The notes beneath the pieces are model-generated. The model was not told where the DNA came from and did not search any database. It worked only from the letters and a program-made list of their open reading frames with translations. A stretch of DNA of 64,000 bases, taken from assembly GCA_944358655.1 (NCBI GenBank), contig CALVRO010000006.1:1-64000 (forward strand), in the 5' to 3' direction. A program made the translations under genes and the position numbers. Shown in pieces: positions 8,756 through 17,594 of the stretch (the first letter of the stretch is position 1; each line of letters opens with the position of its first letter). This stretch comes from an uncultured Clostridia bacterium. GTDB lineage: Bacteria > Bacillota > Clostridia > Christensenellales > Borkfalkiaceae.

Positions 8756-8784
8756 GTGACAACGGGCGCGCATTGTGATATAAT
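8756..8784 (+). promoter_or_regulatory. Promoter of the licD-wzx surface polymer operon
   Basis: GTGACA (8756-8761), 17-bp spacer, TATAAT (8779-8784). An in-frame ATG lies only five bases after the -10 at 8790, so a leaderless start is possible, but the LicD-family N-terminus fits ATG 8832 better. Confidence 0.75.
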
Positions 8785-8831
8785 CTATTATGTGCGGCGC
8801 GCGGGCACTCCGCGCCGTCGGAGCGTTTAAA

Positions 8832-9629
8832 ATGCAATTTCTGACCACGCGCGAAACTCAGCGCGAGGAGCTCGGTCTCCTTAAAATATTCGATTTATTC
8901 TGCCGCAGGCAGGGCCTTAAATATTCGCTTGCGGGCGGCACCCTTCTGGGCGCCGTGCGGCACGGGGGCTTCATCCCCTGGGACGACGACATCGACGTGT
9001 GCATGCCCCGCCCCGACTACGAAAGGTTTTTGGATACCTTCACGCCGCCGCAGAGCAATATTATTTTGGACGACGGACGGGGAAAGCATGCGGAATATCC
9101 CTTTGCCAAGCTTATGAACGCCTCCGTCGTCGCCACGGGCGGCGGACTTGCGGGCGAAAGAAAGCTGTGGATAGACATATTCCCCGTCGACGGCTACCCC
9201 GAGGACGACGCCGAGGCCGGAAAATTGTTCGCCGAGGCCGAAAAATACCGCGTCATACTAATGTACTCCCACTTCGGCAGCTACGAAGAGTACCCGTGGA
9301 AGCACGGCCGACTCGGCTATATACTGAGAAAGGCTTACGCCGCGCTGTTCACCCCCCGCAGAGCCATAGCGCGGCTCAACGCGCTGGCCGCAAAATACCC
9401 CTACTCCCCCTCGCCGAGCGTGGGCAATATAGTATGGGGCCTGCACGGCGCGGGCGAGAGAATGAAAAAGGAGGAGTTCGAGAGCCTTGACGAGGTGACT
9501 TTCGAGGACGGTGCATTTTTTGCCATGTCCTGCCGCGACAGCTACCTTAAGGGCTGCTACGGCGACTATATGACCCTCCCGCCCGAGGACAAGAGACAGA
9601 CCCACGGCATAAAGACCTACCGCGTGTGA
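8832..9629 (+). CDS. LicD family phosphotransferase
   Basis: A 265-aa LicD/nucleotidyltransferase-fold protein. The diagnostic segment is AGGTLLGAVRHGGFIPWDDDIDV (about residues 37-59) with the DDDID metal-binding acidic cluster. Characterised LicD proteins transfer phosphocholine or other polyol-phosphate groups from a CDP donor onto surface glycans. Neighbouring CDP-polyol genes fit such a role. The start is ATG 8832, aligned to the usual family N-terminus; ATG 8790 would add 14 residues. First gene of a tightly packed eight-gene operon to 15640. Confidence 0.88.
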   Translation: MQFLTTRETQREELGLLKIFDLFCRRQGLKYSLAGGTLLGAVRHGGFIPWDDDIDVCMPRPDYERFLDTFTPPQSNIILDDGRGKHAEYPFAKLMNASVVATGGGLAGERKLWIDIFPVDGYPEDDAEAGKLFAEAEKYRVILMYSHFGSYEEYPWKHGRLGYILRKAYAALFTPRRAIARLNALAAKYPYSPSPSVGNIVWGLHGAGERMKKEEFESLDEVTFEDGAFFAMSCRDSYLKGCYGDYMTLPPEDKRQTHGIKTYRV

Positions 9630-9647
9630 CCTTAAAGAGAATACGAC

Positions 9648-10370
9648 ATGAACAGAGCATTGATATTTGCAGGCGGAACGGGGCAGAGGATGGGCGATTC
9701 ATCCGTGCCCAAGCAGTTTTTGCTGGCCTACTCCAAACCCATAATAGTGCACACCATAGAGCACTTTGAAAGGTGTTCGCAGATAGACGGCATCGTTGTG
9801 GTCTGCCTTGAAAATTACATAGACTACATGCTGCGCCTCAAGGAGGAATACGGGCTTACGAAAATAGTTTCGGTGGTGCCCGGCGGCCCCACGGGGCAGG
9901 CCTCCATATTCAACGGTTTAAAGGAATTGGTGCGGCTATATGGCGCCGACAACGACGATATCGTGCTCGTGCACGACGGCGTGAGGCCGCTCATCGACGA
10001 AAAACTCATCGCCGACAACATAGCCTGCGTTCAGGCCAACGGCAACTCGGTGACGGTGGCCAACGCCGCCGAAACGGTGGTGCTGCTCGGCGGCGACGTT
10101 GTGGACAAGGTGATGGACAGAAAGTTCTGCCGCCTTGCCAAGGCCCCGCAGTGCTTTTACCTTAAGGACATCTACGCCGCCCACCTGAAGGCCGCGGCCG
10201 AGGGCATAGACGACTTTATCGACTCGGCCGTGCTCATGCAGCACTACGGCGCCAAGATACACACCGTAAACTGCTCGGCCATCAATTTGAAGATAACCAC
10301 ACCCACAGACTACTACCTGTTCAAAGCCATTCTGGACGCCCGCGAAAGCGAGCAGATAAAACTGTTATGA
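9648..10370 (+). CDS. IspD/TarI-type cytidylyltransferase
   Basis: A 240-aa nucleotidyltransferase of the IspD/TarI family. The N-terminal GGTGQRMGDSSVPKQFL is the nucleotide-binding signature, VHDGVRPLI carries the metal-binding Asp, and KITTPTDYYLFKAIL is the usual C-terminus. The family activates methylerythritol-phosphate (IspD) or ribitol-phosphate (TarI) with CTP. In this cluster, beside LicD, TagF-like and TagD genes, a CDP-polyol for surface polymer is more likely, but IspD activity is not excluded by sequence. Its stop overlaps the next start (ATGA). Confidence 0.85.
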   Translation: MNRALIFAGGTGQRMGDSSVPKQFLLAYSKPIIVHTIEHFERCSQIDGIVVVCLENYIDYMLRLKEEYGLTKIVSVVPGGPTGQASIFNGLKELVRLYGADNDDIVLVHDGVRPLIDEKLIADNIACVQANGNSVTVANAAETVVLLGGDVVDKVMDRKFCRLAKAPQCFYLKDIYAAHLKAAAEGIDDFIDSAVLMQHYGAKIHTVNCSAINLKITTPTDYYLFKAILDARESEQIKLL

Positions 10371-11419
10371 TAGATCTTCCCTCCCGGGCGCTGGCCGCGC
10401 GCATGCGCGGTCTGGCGGCGTCGCTGCCCTTTGCGGGCGAGCTGAAGGGGCGCTCGTTTTTCATCACGGGCGCCACGGGCTTTTTGGGTTCGGCGCTCAC
10501 CTATGCGCTGCTCGCCGTCAACGAGCTGTACGGCTCCGGCATACGCATAACCTGCTGCGCGCGCAGCGAGGACAAAACCAAAGCCATGTTCGGCACGGCC
10601 GTCGAATTTGTTAAATGCGACCTTGCCGAGGGCTTTAAGGGCGACATATGCGCCGACTACGCGGCGCACTTCGCCAGCCCGACGAGCTCGAAATATTTTG
10701 TGGAACACCCCGCCGAAACGCTGCTCGGCAGCATAAACTTCTGCGCAGATCTCGCCCAAGCGGCGGCGAGGGCAGACGTTAAGGGCCTTATATACCTCTC
10801 CTCGCTCGAGGTGTACGGCACGGACGGCAGCGAGAGAAAGCTCGGAGAGGACAGCGAAGAGATCCTCCGCCCCCTCAACGTGCGCAACAGCTACCCGCTG
10901 GCCAAGATAGCCTGCGAGGAGCTTTTGAACATGTACCACAAGACGCGCGGCCTGCCCGTGAGGATAGCGAGGCTGACCCAGACCTTCGGCGAGGGCATAG
11001 GCTACGACGACGGGCGCGTGTTCGCACAGTTCGCGCGGGCGGCGGCCGAGGGGCGCGACATAGTTTTGAGAAGCTACGGCCGCACCAAGAGATGTTACTG
11101 CGACGTGGCCGACGCCGTATCCGCCCTACTGTATATTCTGCTGAGGGGCAGGGACGGACAGGCCTACAACGTGGCGGGCGACGGCACATACGTCAGCATA
11201 AACGAGCTAGCGGCGCTGTTCGCCGCCGAGAGCGCGGGAAGGACGGACATAGTTTACGATATCGGGGACGCGCAGGGCGAGGGCTATCTGCCCGAGAACA
11301 TGACCTTTTTGAAAAACGACAAACTCAAGGAGCTGGGCTGGCGCCCGCAAAGGGACATAGAGCGCATGGTGAAGGACTTCTGCGCATACTTCAAAAGCCT
11401 GCGCGCCTCCCTGCAATAG
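10367..11419 (+). CDS. NAD-dependent epimerase/dehydratase (extended SDR)
   Basis: A 350-aa extended short-chain dehydrogenase. The Rossmann motif FFITGATGFLGSAL occurs near residue 32, the catalytic serine in YLSSLEVYG and the YxxxK pair in NSYPLAKIACEE. The C-terminal domain resembles nucleotide-sugar epimerases and decarboxylases. It likely makes an activated sugar or polyol for the surrounding glycan cluster; the exact substrate cannot be read. It overlaps the cytidylyltransferase by four bases, suggesting paired function. Confidence 0.82.
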   Translation: MIDLPSRALAARMRGLAASLPFAGELKGRSFFITGATGFLGSALTYALLAVNELYGSGIRITCCARSEDKTKAMFGTAVEFVKCDLAEGFKGDICADYAAHFASPTSSKYFVEHPAETLLGSINFCADLAQAAARADVKGLIYLSSLEVYGTDGSERKLGEDSEEILRPLNVRNSYPLAKIACEELLNMYHKTRGLPVRIARLTQTFGEGIGYDDGRVFAQFARAAAEGRDIVLRSYGRTKRCYCDVADAVSALLYILLRGRDGQAYNVAGDGTYVSINELAALFAAESAGRTDIVYDIGDAQGEGYLPENMTFLKNDKLKELGWRPQRDIERMVKDFCAYFKSLRASLQ

Positions 11420-11421
11420 CA

Positions 11422-12660
11422 ATGTTCAGACATATCGACGCCCGCTCGACGGGCGACCTTTTAAGGGACAAACTTAAGATATTTTACGGGCACATGCCCA
11501 TAATAAAGGGCACCGTGCTGTTTGAGAGCTTTTGGGGCATGTATAACGACAATCCGCGCTATGTGTCCGAAGAGCTGCACGCAGCAATGCCCGAGGCCAG
11601 AATAATCTGGGTAAAGTCGGGCAAAAATTGCGAGGCCTTCCCCGACTACGTTGAAACGGTGCAATTTCAGTCGCCCGAATATTACGAGTGGCTCTACCGC
11701 GCCAACGTAATAGTCGACAACATGGCGGGCGTAAGGCATCACGCGGCGTACACCTCCCGCCTGAGGAAATTTTTCAGCACCTTCGTACAGCTCGCCGCGC
11801 CCCTGAGAAAGAGGGGGCAGTACAATATCTCCACATGGCACGGCACGCCGCTCAAGCGGCTGGGACAGGACAGGTTCGATCTGCCAAAGAGCGATATCGC
11901 AAGACGGCGGGGCAGCTGCGACTGCATGCTTGCCGGCTGCACCTTTACGCGCGACGCCCTGAAGAGCGCGCACTTTAAGGAATTCGACGTAAAATTCAAA
12001 ATGTACGGCTCGCCGAGGAACGACATACTGTTCAAAAACATCGACGGGGCCGCCCTCAAAAAAAAGCTCGGCCTGCCCGACAAAAAGGTAGTTCTCTACG
12101 CCCCCACCTTCAGGGACGACAGCGTGGAGAACAGCGGGGCCGCGCAGCTGGAACAGTTTGACTTCACCGCCCTCGAAGGGACGCTGAAAGCAAGGTTCGG
12201 CGGAGATTGGTGCTTTGTGTTCAGAGTGCACCACACGGTGGTAGATAAGATAGACGCGGAAAAGATAGCCGAAAATCACCCCGACTGCCACATAATTAAC
12301 GGCAATCTCGGCGACGACATGGCCGAATACCTCGCCTGCACCGACATACTGATCACCGACTATTCGAGCAGCATGTTCGACTTTGCCCTGACGATGAGGC
12401 CCTGTTTTTTGTATGTGCCCGACAGGGAGCACTACGAAAGGGACGTGCGCGGCGTGTACTTCCCCATGGACGAACTGCCCTTTGCCATGGCGGGCGACTT
12501 TGAAAAACTTTTAAAGGCCATTGCCGGCCACGACCGGGAGGACTACCGCACGGACGTGCAGGCGTTTTTGGAAAAACTCGGCAACGTCGAGGACGGTAAC
12601 GCCTCGCGGCGGACGGCGGAGGACATAATAAAATTCCTTAAAACGGGCGTTAAAGACTGA
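11422..12660 (+). CDS. CDP-glycerol/ribitol glycerophosphotransferase family protein
   Basis: A 412-aa TagF/TarL-like polymerase domain. Signatures: STWHGTPLKRLGQD (catalytic His region) and DILITDYSSSMFDF near residue 310, typical of the CDP-glycerol:poly(glycerophosphate) transferase family. It transfers polyol phosphate from CDP-polyol onto a membrane-linked acceptor on the inner membrane face. The start at 11422 is two bases after the epimerase stop; a longer open frame into the epimerase gene is a shadow. TagD immediately downstream can supply CDP-glycerol. Confidence 0.9.
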   Translation: MFRHIDARSTGDLLRDKLKIFYGHMPIIKGTVLFESFWGMYNDNPRYVSEELHAAMPEARIIWVKSGKNCEAFPDYVETVQFQSPEYYEWLYRANVIVDNMAGVRHHAAYTSRLRKFFSTFVQLAAPLRKRGQYNISTWHGTPLKRLGQDRFDLPKSDIARRRGSCDCMLAGCTFTRDALKSAHFKEFDVKFKMYGSPRNDILFKNIDGAALKKKLGLPDKKVVLYAPTFRDDSVENSGAAQLEQFDFTALEGTLKARFGGDWCFVFRVHHTVVDKIDAEKIAENHPDCHIINGNLGDDMAEYLACTDILITDYSSSMFDFALTMRPCFLYVPDREHYERDVRGVYFPMDELPFAMAGDFEKLLKAIAGHDREDYRTDVQAFLEKLGNVEDGNASRRTAEDIIKFLKTGVKD

Positions 12661-12664
12661 AACA

Positions 12665-13063
12665 ATGAAAAAAGTTATAACCTACGGCACGTTCGATCTG
12701 TTGCACTACGGGCACATCAACCTGCTGAGAAGGGCGAAGGCGTTGGGCGACTACCTTATAGTCGCGCTCTCCACCGACCAATTCAACCGCTGCCAGAAAA
12801 ATAAGACGAGCTACTTCAGCTACGAACAGCGCAAGGAGCTGCTGGAGGCCATACGCTATGTCGACATGGTCATACCCGAAGAGAGCTGGGAACAGAAGCG
12901 CGGCGACATCAAAAAATACGGCGTCGACGTGTTCACCATCGGCGACGACTGGAAGGGGAAATTCGACTTTTTAAAGGAGGAAGGCTGCGAGGTGGTCTAC
13001 CTCCCCCGCACGCCCGACATCTCCACCACCCAGATAAAGACAAATCTGAGCCACGGCAACTGA
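12665..13063 (+). CDS. tagD: Glycerol-3-phosphate cytidylyltransferase
   Basis: A 132-aa small cytidylyltransferase. TYGTFDLLHYGHINLLRRAK carries the HxGH nucleotide-binding motif, and ISTTQIKTNL is the late RTxGISTT-like motif. The length matches TagD/TarD, which makes CDP-glycerol from CTP and glycerol-3-phosphate for teichoic-acid-like polymers. It is four bases downstream of the glycerophosphotransferase that would use its product. Confidence 0.93.
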   Translation: MKKVITYGTFDLLHYGHINLLRRAKALGDYLIVALSTDQFNRCQKNKTSYFSYEQRKELLEAIRYVDMVIPEESWEQKRGDIKKYGVDVFTIGDDWKGKFDFLKEEGCEVVYLPRTPDISTTQIKTNLSHGN

Positions 13064-13071
13064 TTTAAATT

Positions 13072-14064
13072 ATGTTGAGTATAGTTGTACCGGTATATAA
13101 CTCGCAGGACTACCTCGGCGAGTGCATAGACAGCCTGCTCGCGCAGACATATACCGACCTTGAGATAATTCTTGTGGACGACGGCAGCACCGACCGTAGC
13201 CCCGCTATATGCGACGGATACGCCGCCATGGACGCCCGCGTGAGGGTATTGCACAAGGCAAACGAGGGCGTGCAGGCCGCCGTTGCGGACGGCGTTGCCA
13301 TGTCGACGGGCGAATTTTTGGGCTTTGCCGACAGCGACGACATAGTTCTGCCCGAAATGTACGAACGGCTGATGACGCTTGCCGAAAGGTTCGGCGCCGA
13401 CTGCGCCGTATGCGGCTATAAGCGGTACGACCAGACCAAAGGGGCCTATATATACCCCGGGCACGGCCTTAAGGAGGGCCTTTACGAGGGCGACGGCATA
13501 ATAAAATTTGCAAAAAACGGCGTACCCAGACTTGAAAAAGACGCGGAATGGCTGTATCTTCTCCGTTGGAACAGGATATTCCGGCGGGAAAAAATTGTAC
13601 CCGCAACGGAAAACTGCGACAGGAGCATGGTATTCTGGGAGGACGCGGCCGTCGTTCTGCCCGCCACTCTGGCCTGCAGGCGCATATATTTCACCGAAGA
13701 ACGGCTGTATATATACCGCGTCAACGCCTCTTCGATAACGGGCGGGAAGTTCCGCGAAAAATACCTCGACGCGCCATGGAAACACCTTGCCGCCGTGCTG
13801 CCCTATTCGGATATCCTCGGCGAGAAAGAGGTCTACGCGTGGGCGTTCTTCAACTGCCGCACGCTGCTGAGAAAAATTGTAAACACCCGCATGCCCCTGA
13901 AGAAAAAGCGTGAATATATTTTACGCATTATGAAAGACGGGCGCATGCGCACGGTTCTTGAAAAAATCAAGGGCGTTCGCATGACAAGGGGCGCCGCGAT
14001 ATGGTATCATATCATACGATGCAGAGCGGCCCTTTTGCTGATAGCGGCAAAGGCCCTCAAGTAA
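13072..14064 (+). CDS. Family 2 glycosyltransferase
   Basis: A 330-aa GT-A fold glycosyltransferase. The N-terminus is MLSIVVPVYNSQDYLGECI with DDGSTDRS and the metal-binding ADSDDIV (about residues 86-92). Such enzymes transfer a sugar from a nucleotide sugar to a lipid-linked glycan on the cytoplasmic face. It has a C-terminal basic region and no clear membrane span. The sugar and acceptor are unknown. It lies nine bases after tagD in the same operon. Confidence 0.9.
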   Translation: MLSIVVPVYNSQDYLGECIDSLLAQTYTDLEIILVDDGSTDRSPAICDGYAAMDARVRVLHKANEGVQAAVADGVAMSTGEFLGFADSDDIVLPEMYERLMTLAERFGADCAVCGYKRYDQTKGAYIYPGHGLKEGLYEGDGIIKFAKNGVPRLEKDAEWLYLLRWNRIFRREKIVPATENCDRSMVFWEDAAVVLPATLACRRIYFTEERLYIYRVNASSITGGKFREKYLDAPWKHLAAVLPYSDILGEKEVYAWAFFNCRTLLRKIVNTRMPLKKKREYILRIMKDGRMRTVLEKIKGVRMTRGAAIWYHIIRCRAALLLIAAKALK

Positions 14065-14089
14065 TTTTAAATAAGCTGTAATACACCAA

Positions 14090-15640
14090 ATGACTTCGCG
14101 CGTACAAAAATCGATGAAGAATACTCTTTTCGGGATGGTCGGGCTGCTGTGCAGCCTGGTCGTCTCTTTTGTTGCGCGCTCGGTGTTCATAGACTGTCTG
14201 GGCGACGAGTACAACGGCGTAAACGGTCTGTTCTCCAACATTCTGCAGGTGCTCAGCCTTGCCGAGCTGGGCTTTGCCACCTCCATTGCATACGCGCTGT
14301 ACAAGCCGCTGCAGGAGGGCGACCAAAGAACGACCGCCATGCTGATGGACTACTTTGCCAAGGTGTACCGCGCCATAGCCATAGTTGTGGCGGCGTTGGG
14401 CGCGTGCTGCATACCCGTGCTGCAGCACCTGATATACGAGGACATTTCCACACTCCCCTTCACCTTAAACGAGCTGCGCATATATTTTTGCATGTACCTC
14501 GCCAACACGGTGTGCAGCTATCTTCTGGCGTACAAGCGGACGATAATCACCGCCGACCAGAACGCCTATATTGTTTCCACCACCGACAATCTGTGCAACA
14601 TTGCGCTCAACGCGCTGCAGATTGTACTGCTTATCTGCACCCGCAACTTTTACGCGTTTTTGGGCATAATGATAGCCAAAACGGTGATAAACAACCTTGT
14701 AATACACATTATAGCAAGCAGGAGATACCCCTATCTTTCAAAATACAGAGATGAAAAACTGCCCGCCGAGCAGCGCTCGGCGCTGTTCAAAAACGTGCGG
14801 GCGCTTTTCATGCACCGCGTGGGGACGGTGGCTATTTTTTCCACCTCGCAGATAATAATTTCCTCATTCGTGTCCATATATGCCTCGGCCAAGTACAGCA
14901 ACTACATGATGATAGTCACCAACGTCAACGCCTTTATAAACATAGTTTTCAACTCGGCGACGGCGAGCATAGGCAACCTGTGCCTTGGCGATGACAGGCA
15001 GCACATATACGACGTTTTTAAGAGGATATCCTACCTTTCCAACTTTTTCGCCGTGTTCACGCTGGTATGCTATGTGTGCCTGTTCAACGACTTTATCACC
15101 CTGTGGCTGAGCGAGGAGAGGTGCTTTGAACTGAGCGTGGTCGTTGCCATTTCGGTAAACGCCATGGTGAGCTATATCCGCAAGACGGTAAACGCCTTCA
15201 AGGATGCAATGGGGCTGTTCAGACAGGACAGGTTCAAGCCCATAATAGAGGCGGCGGCGGGCATTTCGCTGGCGATAGGCCTGAGCCATGTGTGGGGCGC
15301 TTTAGGCGTCGTGGTAGGTTACACCATAGCCACCGTGGCAATTGCCGTGCCCATAGAAAATATTGTGCTGTTCAAATGCGGGCTGAAGTGCCGCCCGTGG
15401 GGACACATCCTCCGCCTTGCCGCCACCGTGGCGCTGGCCGCGGGACTGACGGCGCTGACATACTTCATATGCTCGTTCATCCCCGACGGCCCGGGGTGGT
15501 TCGTAGTCGAAGCGCTGTTCTGCATGGCCTTCTCCACGGGGATATATGTGCTGCTCACCTGCCGCACGCCCGAGTTTGCCTACTACGTCGGCCTCGCCCG
15601 CAACATACTGCGCGGCATATTCAAAAGAAAGAAGGGCTGA
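14090..15640 (+). CDS. Polysaccharide flippase (Wzx/MATE-like)
   Basis: A 516-aa polytopic protein with about 14 hydrophobic segments and the N-terminal layout of oligosaccharide flippases (KNTLFGMVGLLCSLVVSFVARSVFIDCLG...GVNGLFSNILQVLSLAELG). The family moves lipid-linked repeat units across the membrane for Wzy-type polymerisation. It is the last gene of the operon and pairs logically with the divergent Wzy-like protein at 6862-8403. It ends in a lysine-rich tail. Confidence 0.88.
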   Translation: MTSRVQKSMKNTLFGMVGLLCSLVVSFVARSVFIDCLGDEYNGVNGLFSNILQVLSLAELGFATSIAYALYKPLQEGDQRTTAMLMDYFAKVYRAIAIVVAALGACCIPVLQHLIYEDISTLPFTLNELRIYFCMYLANTVCSYLLAYKRTIITADQNAYIVSTTDNLCNIALNALQIVLLICTRNFYAFLGIMIAKTVINNLVIHIIASRRYPYLSKYRDEKLPAEQRSALFKNVRALFMHRVGTVAIFSTSQIIISSFVSIYASAKYSNYMMIVTNVNAFINIVFNSATASIGNLCLGDDRQHIYDVFKRISYLSNFFAVFTLVCYVCLFNDFITLWLSEERCFELSVVVAISVNAMVSYIRKTVNAFKDAMGLFRQDRFKPIIEAAAGISLAIGLSHVWGALGVVVGYTIATVAIAVPIENIVLFKCGLKCRPWGHILRLAATVALAAGLTALTYFICSFIPDGPGWFVVEALFCMAFSTGIYVLLTCRTPEFAYYVGLARNILRGIFKRKKG

Positions 15641-15690
15641 TCCCCTCCCTCCCCCACATAAATTTTCCGACAATAAACTTTATTTGAATT

Positions 15691-15719
15691 GAGCGGCGCA
15701 TGTATTGCATGCGCCGCTC
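15691..15719 (+). terminator. Terminator of the surface polymer operon
   Basis: Perfect 12-bp stem GAGCGGCGCATG with a five-base loop, 50 bases after the flippase stop. Confidence 0.7.
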
Positions 15720-15774
15720 GTCGGTTTACGGCGGCAGCCGACAAAAATTTCACATAAAATTTTCGCCCGACATA

Positions 15775-15824
15775 TTGACAACATGTCAGAATACTGCTAT
15801 AATGGGTGTACTGACAGAGTGTCA
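15775..15824 (+). promoter_or_regulatory. Promoter with paired TetR-type operators
   Basis: TTGACA (15775-15780), 17-bp spacer, TATAAT (15798-15803). Two copies of TGACA-N3-TGTCA lie at 15776-15788 (over the -35) and 15812-15824 (over the start point), centre to centre 36 bp; both are followed by GAATA. The TetR gene at 17595 in the same operon is the obvious ligand, implying autorepression. Confidence 0.8.
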
Positions 15825-15863
15825 GAATAAGTGCGACCGTGTCGCGGAGGAAATAAAGAACAT

Positions 15864-17033
15864 ATGAACGGAAATTTCACCTACTGCAACCCCACCAAAC
15901 TGTACTTCGGCAGGGGCGCCATAGAAAACCTCAACATCGAACTGCCCAAATACGGCAAGAGCGTGGCGCTGGTGTACGGCGGCGGGTCGATAAAGAAAAA
16001 CGGCATTTACGACCGCGTTGTGGAGATACTTAAGGCCAACGGCAAGGAGATAGCCGAAATTTCGGGCGTGATGCCCAACCCCACTATTGAAAAGCTGTAC
16101 GAGGGCATGGAGATAGCCCGCAGGGCCAAGTGCGACCTCATTCTGGCCGTGGGCGGAGGCTCGGTGTGCGACTATTCGAAGGCGCTTTCGGCCTCGGTAA
16201 ACTGCGAGGGCGACCCCTGGCAGAAGTACTACATAGACTTCGAGGAGCCCTCCTGCCGCACTCTTCCCGTGGGCTGCGTGCTGACCATGGCGGGCACGGG
16301 CAGCGAGATGAACGCCGGAGCGGTCATAACCAACCACGCGCAGAAACTTAAGATAGGCCATGTATTCGCCGACGAAAAGATGATGCCGAGGTTTTCGGTG
16401 CTCGACCCCGAATACACCCTCACCCTGCCCCGCTATCAGGTCATGGCGGGCATATACGACATATTCAACCACATCTGCGAGCAGTACTTTTCGGGCGAGG
16501 ACGACAACACGAGCGACTACCTTTCGGAGGGCCTTATGCGCTCGCTGATAATTTCCTCGCGCGCGGCCAACAAAGACCTCAACGACTACGAGGCGCGCTC
16601 CAACATAATGTGGACGGCCACATGGGCGCTCAACACCCTGATAGCATGCGGGAAGACCACCGACTGGGAGGTGCACATGCTCGGGCAGGCGGTGGGCGCA
16701 TACACCGACGCCACGCACGGCATGACGCTTGCGGCCGTTTCGCTGCCCTACTACCGCCACATAATGCCCTACGGGCTCAAAAAGTTTGCGCGCTTCGCCG
16801 TCAACGTATGGGGCGTTGACCACGCCGGCAAGAGCGACAGACAGACGGCCGGGGAGGGGCTTTCCCGCCTCGAGGGCTGGATGAGAGAGCTCGGGCTGGT
16901 GATGAACATAACCGAACTTGGCGCCACGCCCGACATGGTAGAGGGCATTGCCGACAGCACGCTTATTATGCAGGGCGGCTATAAGGTGCTGACGAGGGCC
17001 GAAGTGGTGCAGATACTGAAGGAGAGCTTATAA
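15864..17033 (+). CDS. Iron-containing alcohol dehydrogenase (butanol dehydrogenase/YqhD type)
   Basis: A 389-aa group III (Fe-dependent) alcohol dehydrogenase. It shows the nucleotide region AVGGGSVCDYSKA, the TMAGTGSEMNAGAVIT segment and metal-ligand segments YDIFNHICEQYF and DATHGMTLA. The N-terminus FTYCNPTKLYFGRGAIENL is typical of the NADPH-dependent YqhD/BdhA branch, which reduces aldehydes to alcohols. The start is ATG 15864, with GGAGG at 15846-15850; an upstream in-frame ATG lies next to the operator. First gene of an operon with flavodoxin and TetR, suggesting aldehyde or redox stress defence. Confidence 0.92.
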   Translation: MNGNFTYCNPTKLYFGRGAIENLNIELPKYGKSVALVYGGGSIKKNGIYDRVVEILKANGKEIAEISGVMPNPTIEKLYEGMEIARRAKCDLILAVGGGSVCDYSKALSASVNCEGDPWQKYYIDFEEPSCRTLPVGCVLTMAGTGSEMNAGAVITNHAQKLKIGHVFADEKMMPRFSVLDPEYTLTLPRYQVMAGIYDIFNHICEQYFSGEDDNTSDYLSEGLMRSLIISSRAANKDLNDYEARSNIMWTATWALNTLIACGKTTDWEVHMLGQAVGAYTDATHGMTLAAVSLPYYRHIMPYGLKKFARFAVNVWGVDHAGKSDRQTAGEGLSRLEGWMRELGLVMNITELGATPDMVEGIADSTLIMQGGYKVLTRAEVVQILKESL

Positions 17034-17071
17034 CGTCCCGCACTCGCCCCGCGGGAGCCGTTATAAAGGGT

Positions 17072-17097
17072 GCGCCGCGGCCGCACGGCCGCGGCGC
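17072..17097 (+). terminator. Intercistronic hairpin between adh and flavodoxin
   Basis: Perfect 11-bp stem GCGCCGCGGCC with a four-base loop, 39 bases after the adh stop and before the flavodoxin ribosome site AAGGAG. No T-run follows, so it may be a processing or partial-attenuation site. Confidence 0.5.
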
Positions 17098-17119
17098 GCT
17101 TAAATAAGGAGATACCGAC

Positions 17120-17584
17120 ATGGAAAAGGACATATTAGTGGCATATTTTTCGGCGAGCGGCGTGACAAAGCGCGCGGCCGAGGAGATAGCCGCCGCCGTG
17201 GGCGGCGAGCTGTTCGAGATAGCGCCCGAGAGGCCGTACACCCCCGCCGACCTCGACTGGACGAACAAGAGGAGCCGCAGCACGCTGGAGATGAACGACC
17301 CCGCCTGCCGCCCCGCGATAGCGGCGCGCGTGGAGGACATGGGCCGCTTTAAAAGAGTGTTTGTGGGCTTCCCCGTGTGGTGGTATGTGGAGCCGAGGAT
17401 AATAGACAGCTTTTTGGAGAGCTACGATTTTTCGGGCAAGACGATAATACCCTTCGCCACCTCGGGCGGAAGCGGAATTTCGGGAGCAGAAAAGAGCATG
17501 AAGGCCGTGTGCCCTGCGGCAAACTGGGTAAAGGGCAAGCTTGTAAACAGCGGCGCGGCCGCGTGGGCGCGCTCGCTGAAGTGA
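17120..17584 (+). CDS. Flavodoxin-like protein
   Basis: A 154-aa flavodoxin-fold protein. The phosphate-binding loop is YFSASGVTKRAAEEIA near residues 9-24, and the FVGFPVWWYVEPRIIDSFLE and PFATSGGSGISGAE segments frame the FMN. It is an FMN electron carrier or NAD(P)H-linked reductase of the YqhD-neighbour type. Sharing an operon with an aldehyde-reducing alcohol dehydrogenase and a TetR regulator suggests a role in electrophile or oxidative stress. The start has AAGGAG upstream. Confidence 0.88.
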   Translation: MEKDILVAYFSASGVTKRAAEEIAAAVGGELFEIAPERPYTPADLDWTNKRSRSTLEMNDPACRPAIAARVEDMGRFKRVFVGFPVWWYVEPRIIDSFLESYDFSGKTIIPFATSGGSGISGAEKSMKAVCPAANWVKGKLVNSGAAAWARSLK

Positions 17585-17594
17585 GGGCGCGGCC

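Noticed and set aside
8790..8831. Leaderless ATG 8790 as the licD start
   Set aside because: Spacing after TATAAT would allow it, but the added 14 residues have no match to LicD N-termini; ATG 8832 preferred, not proven.
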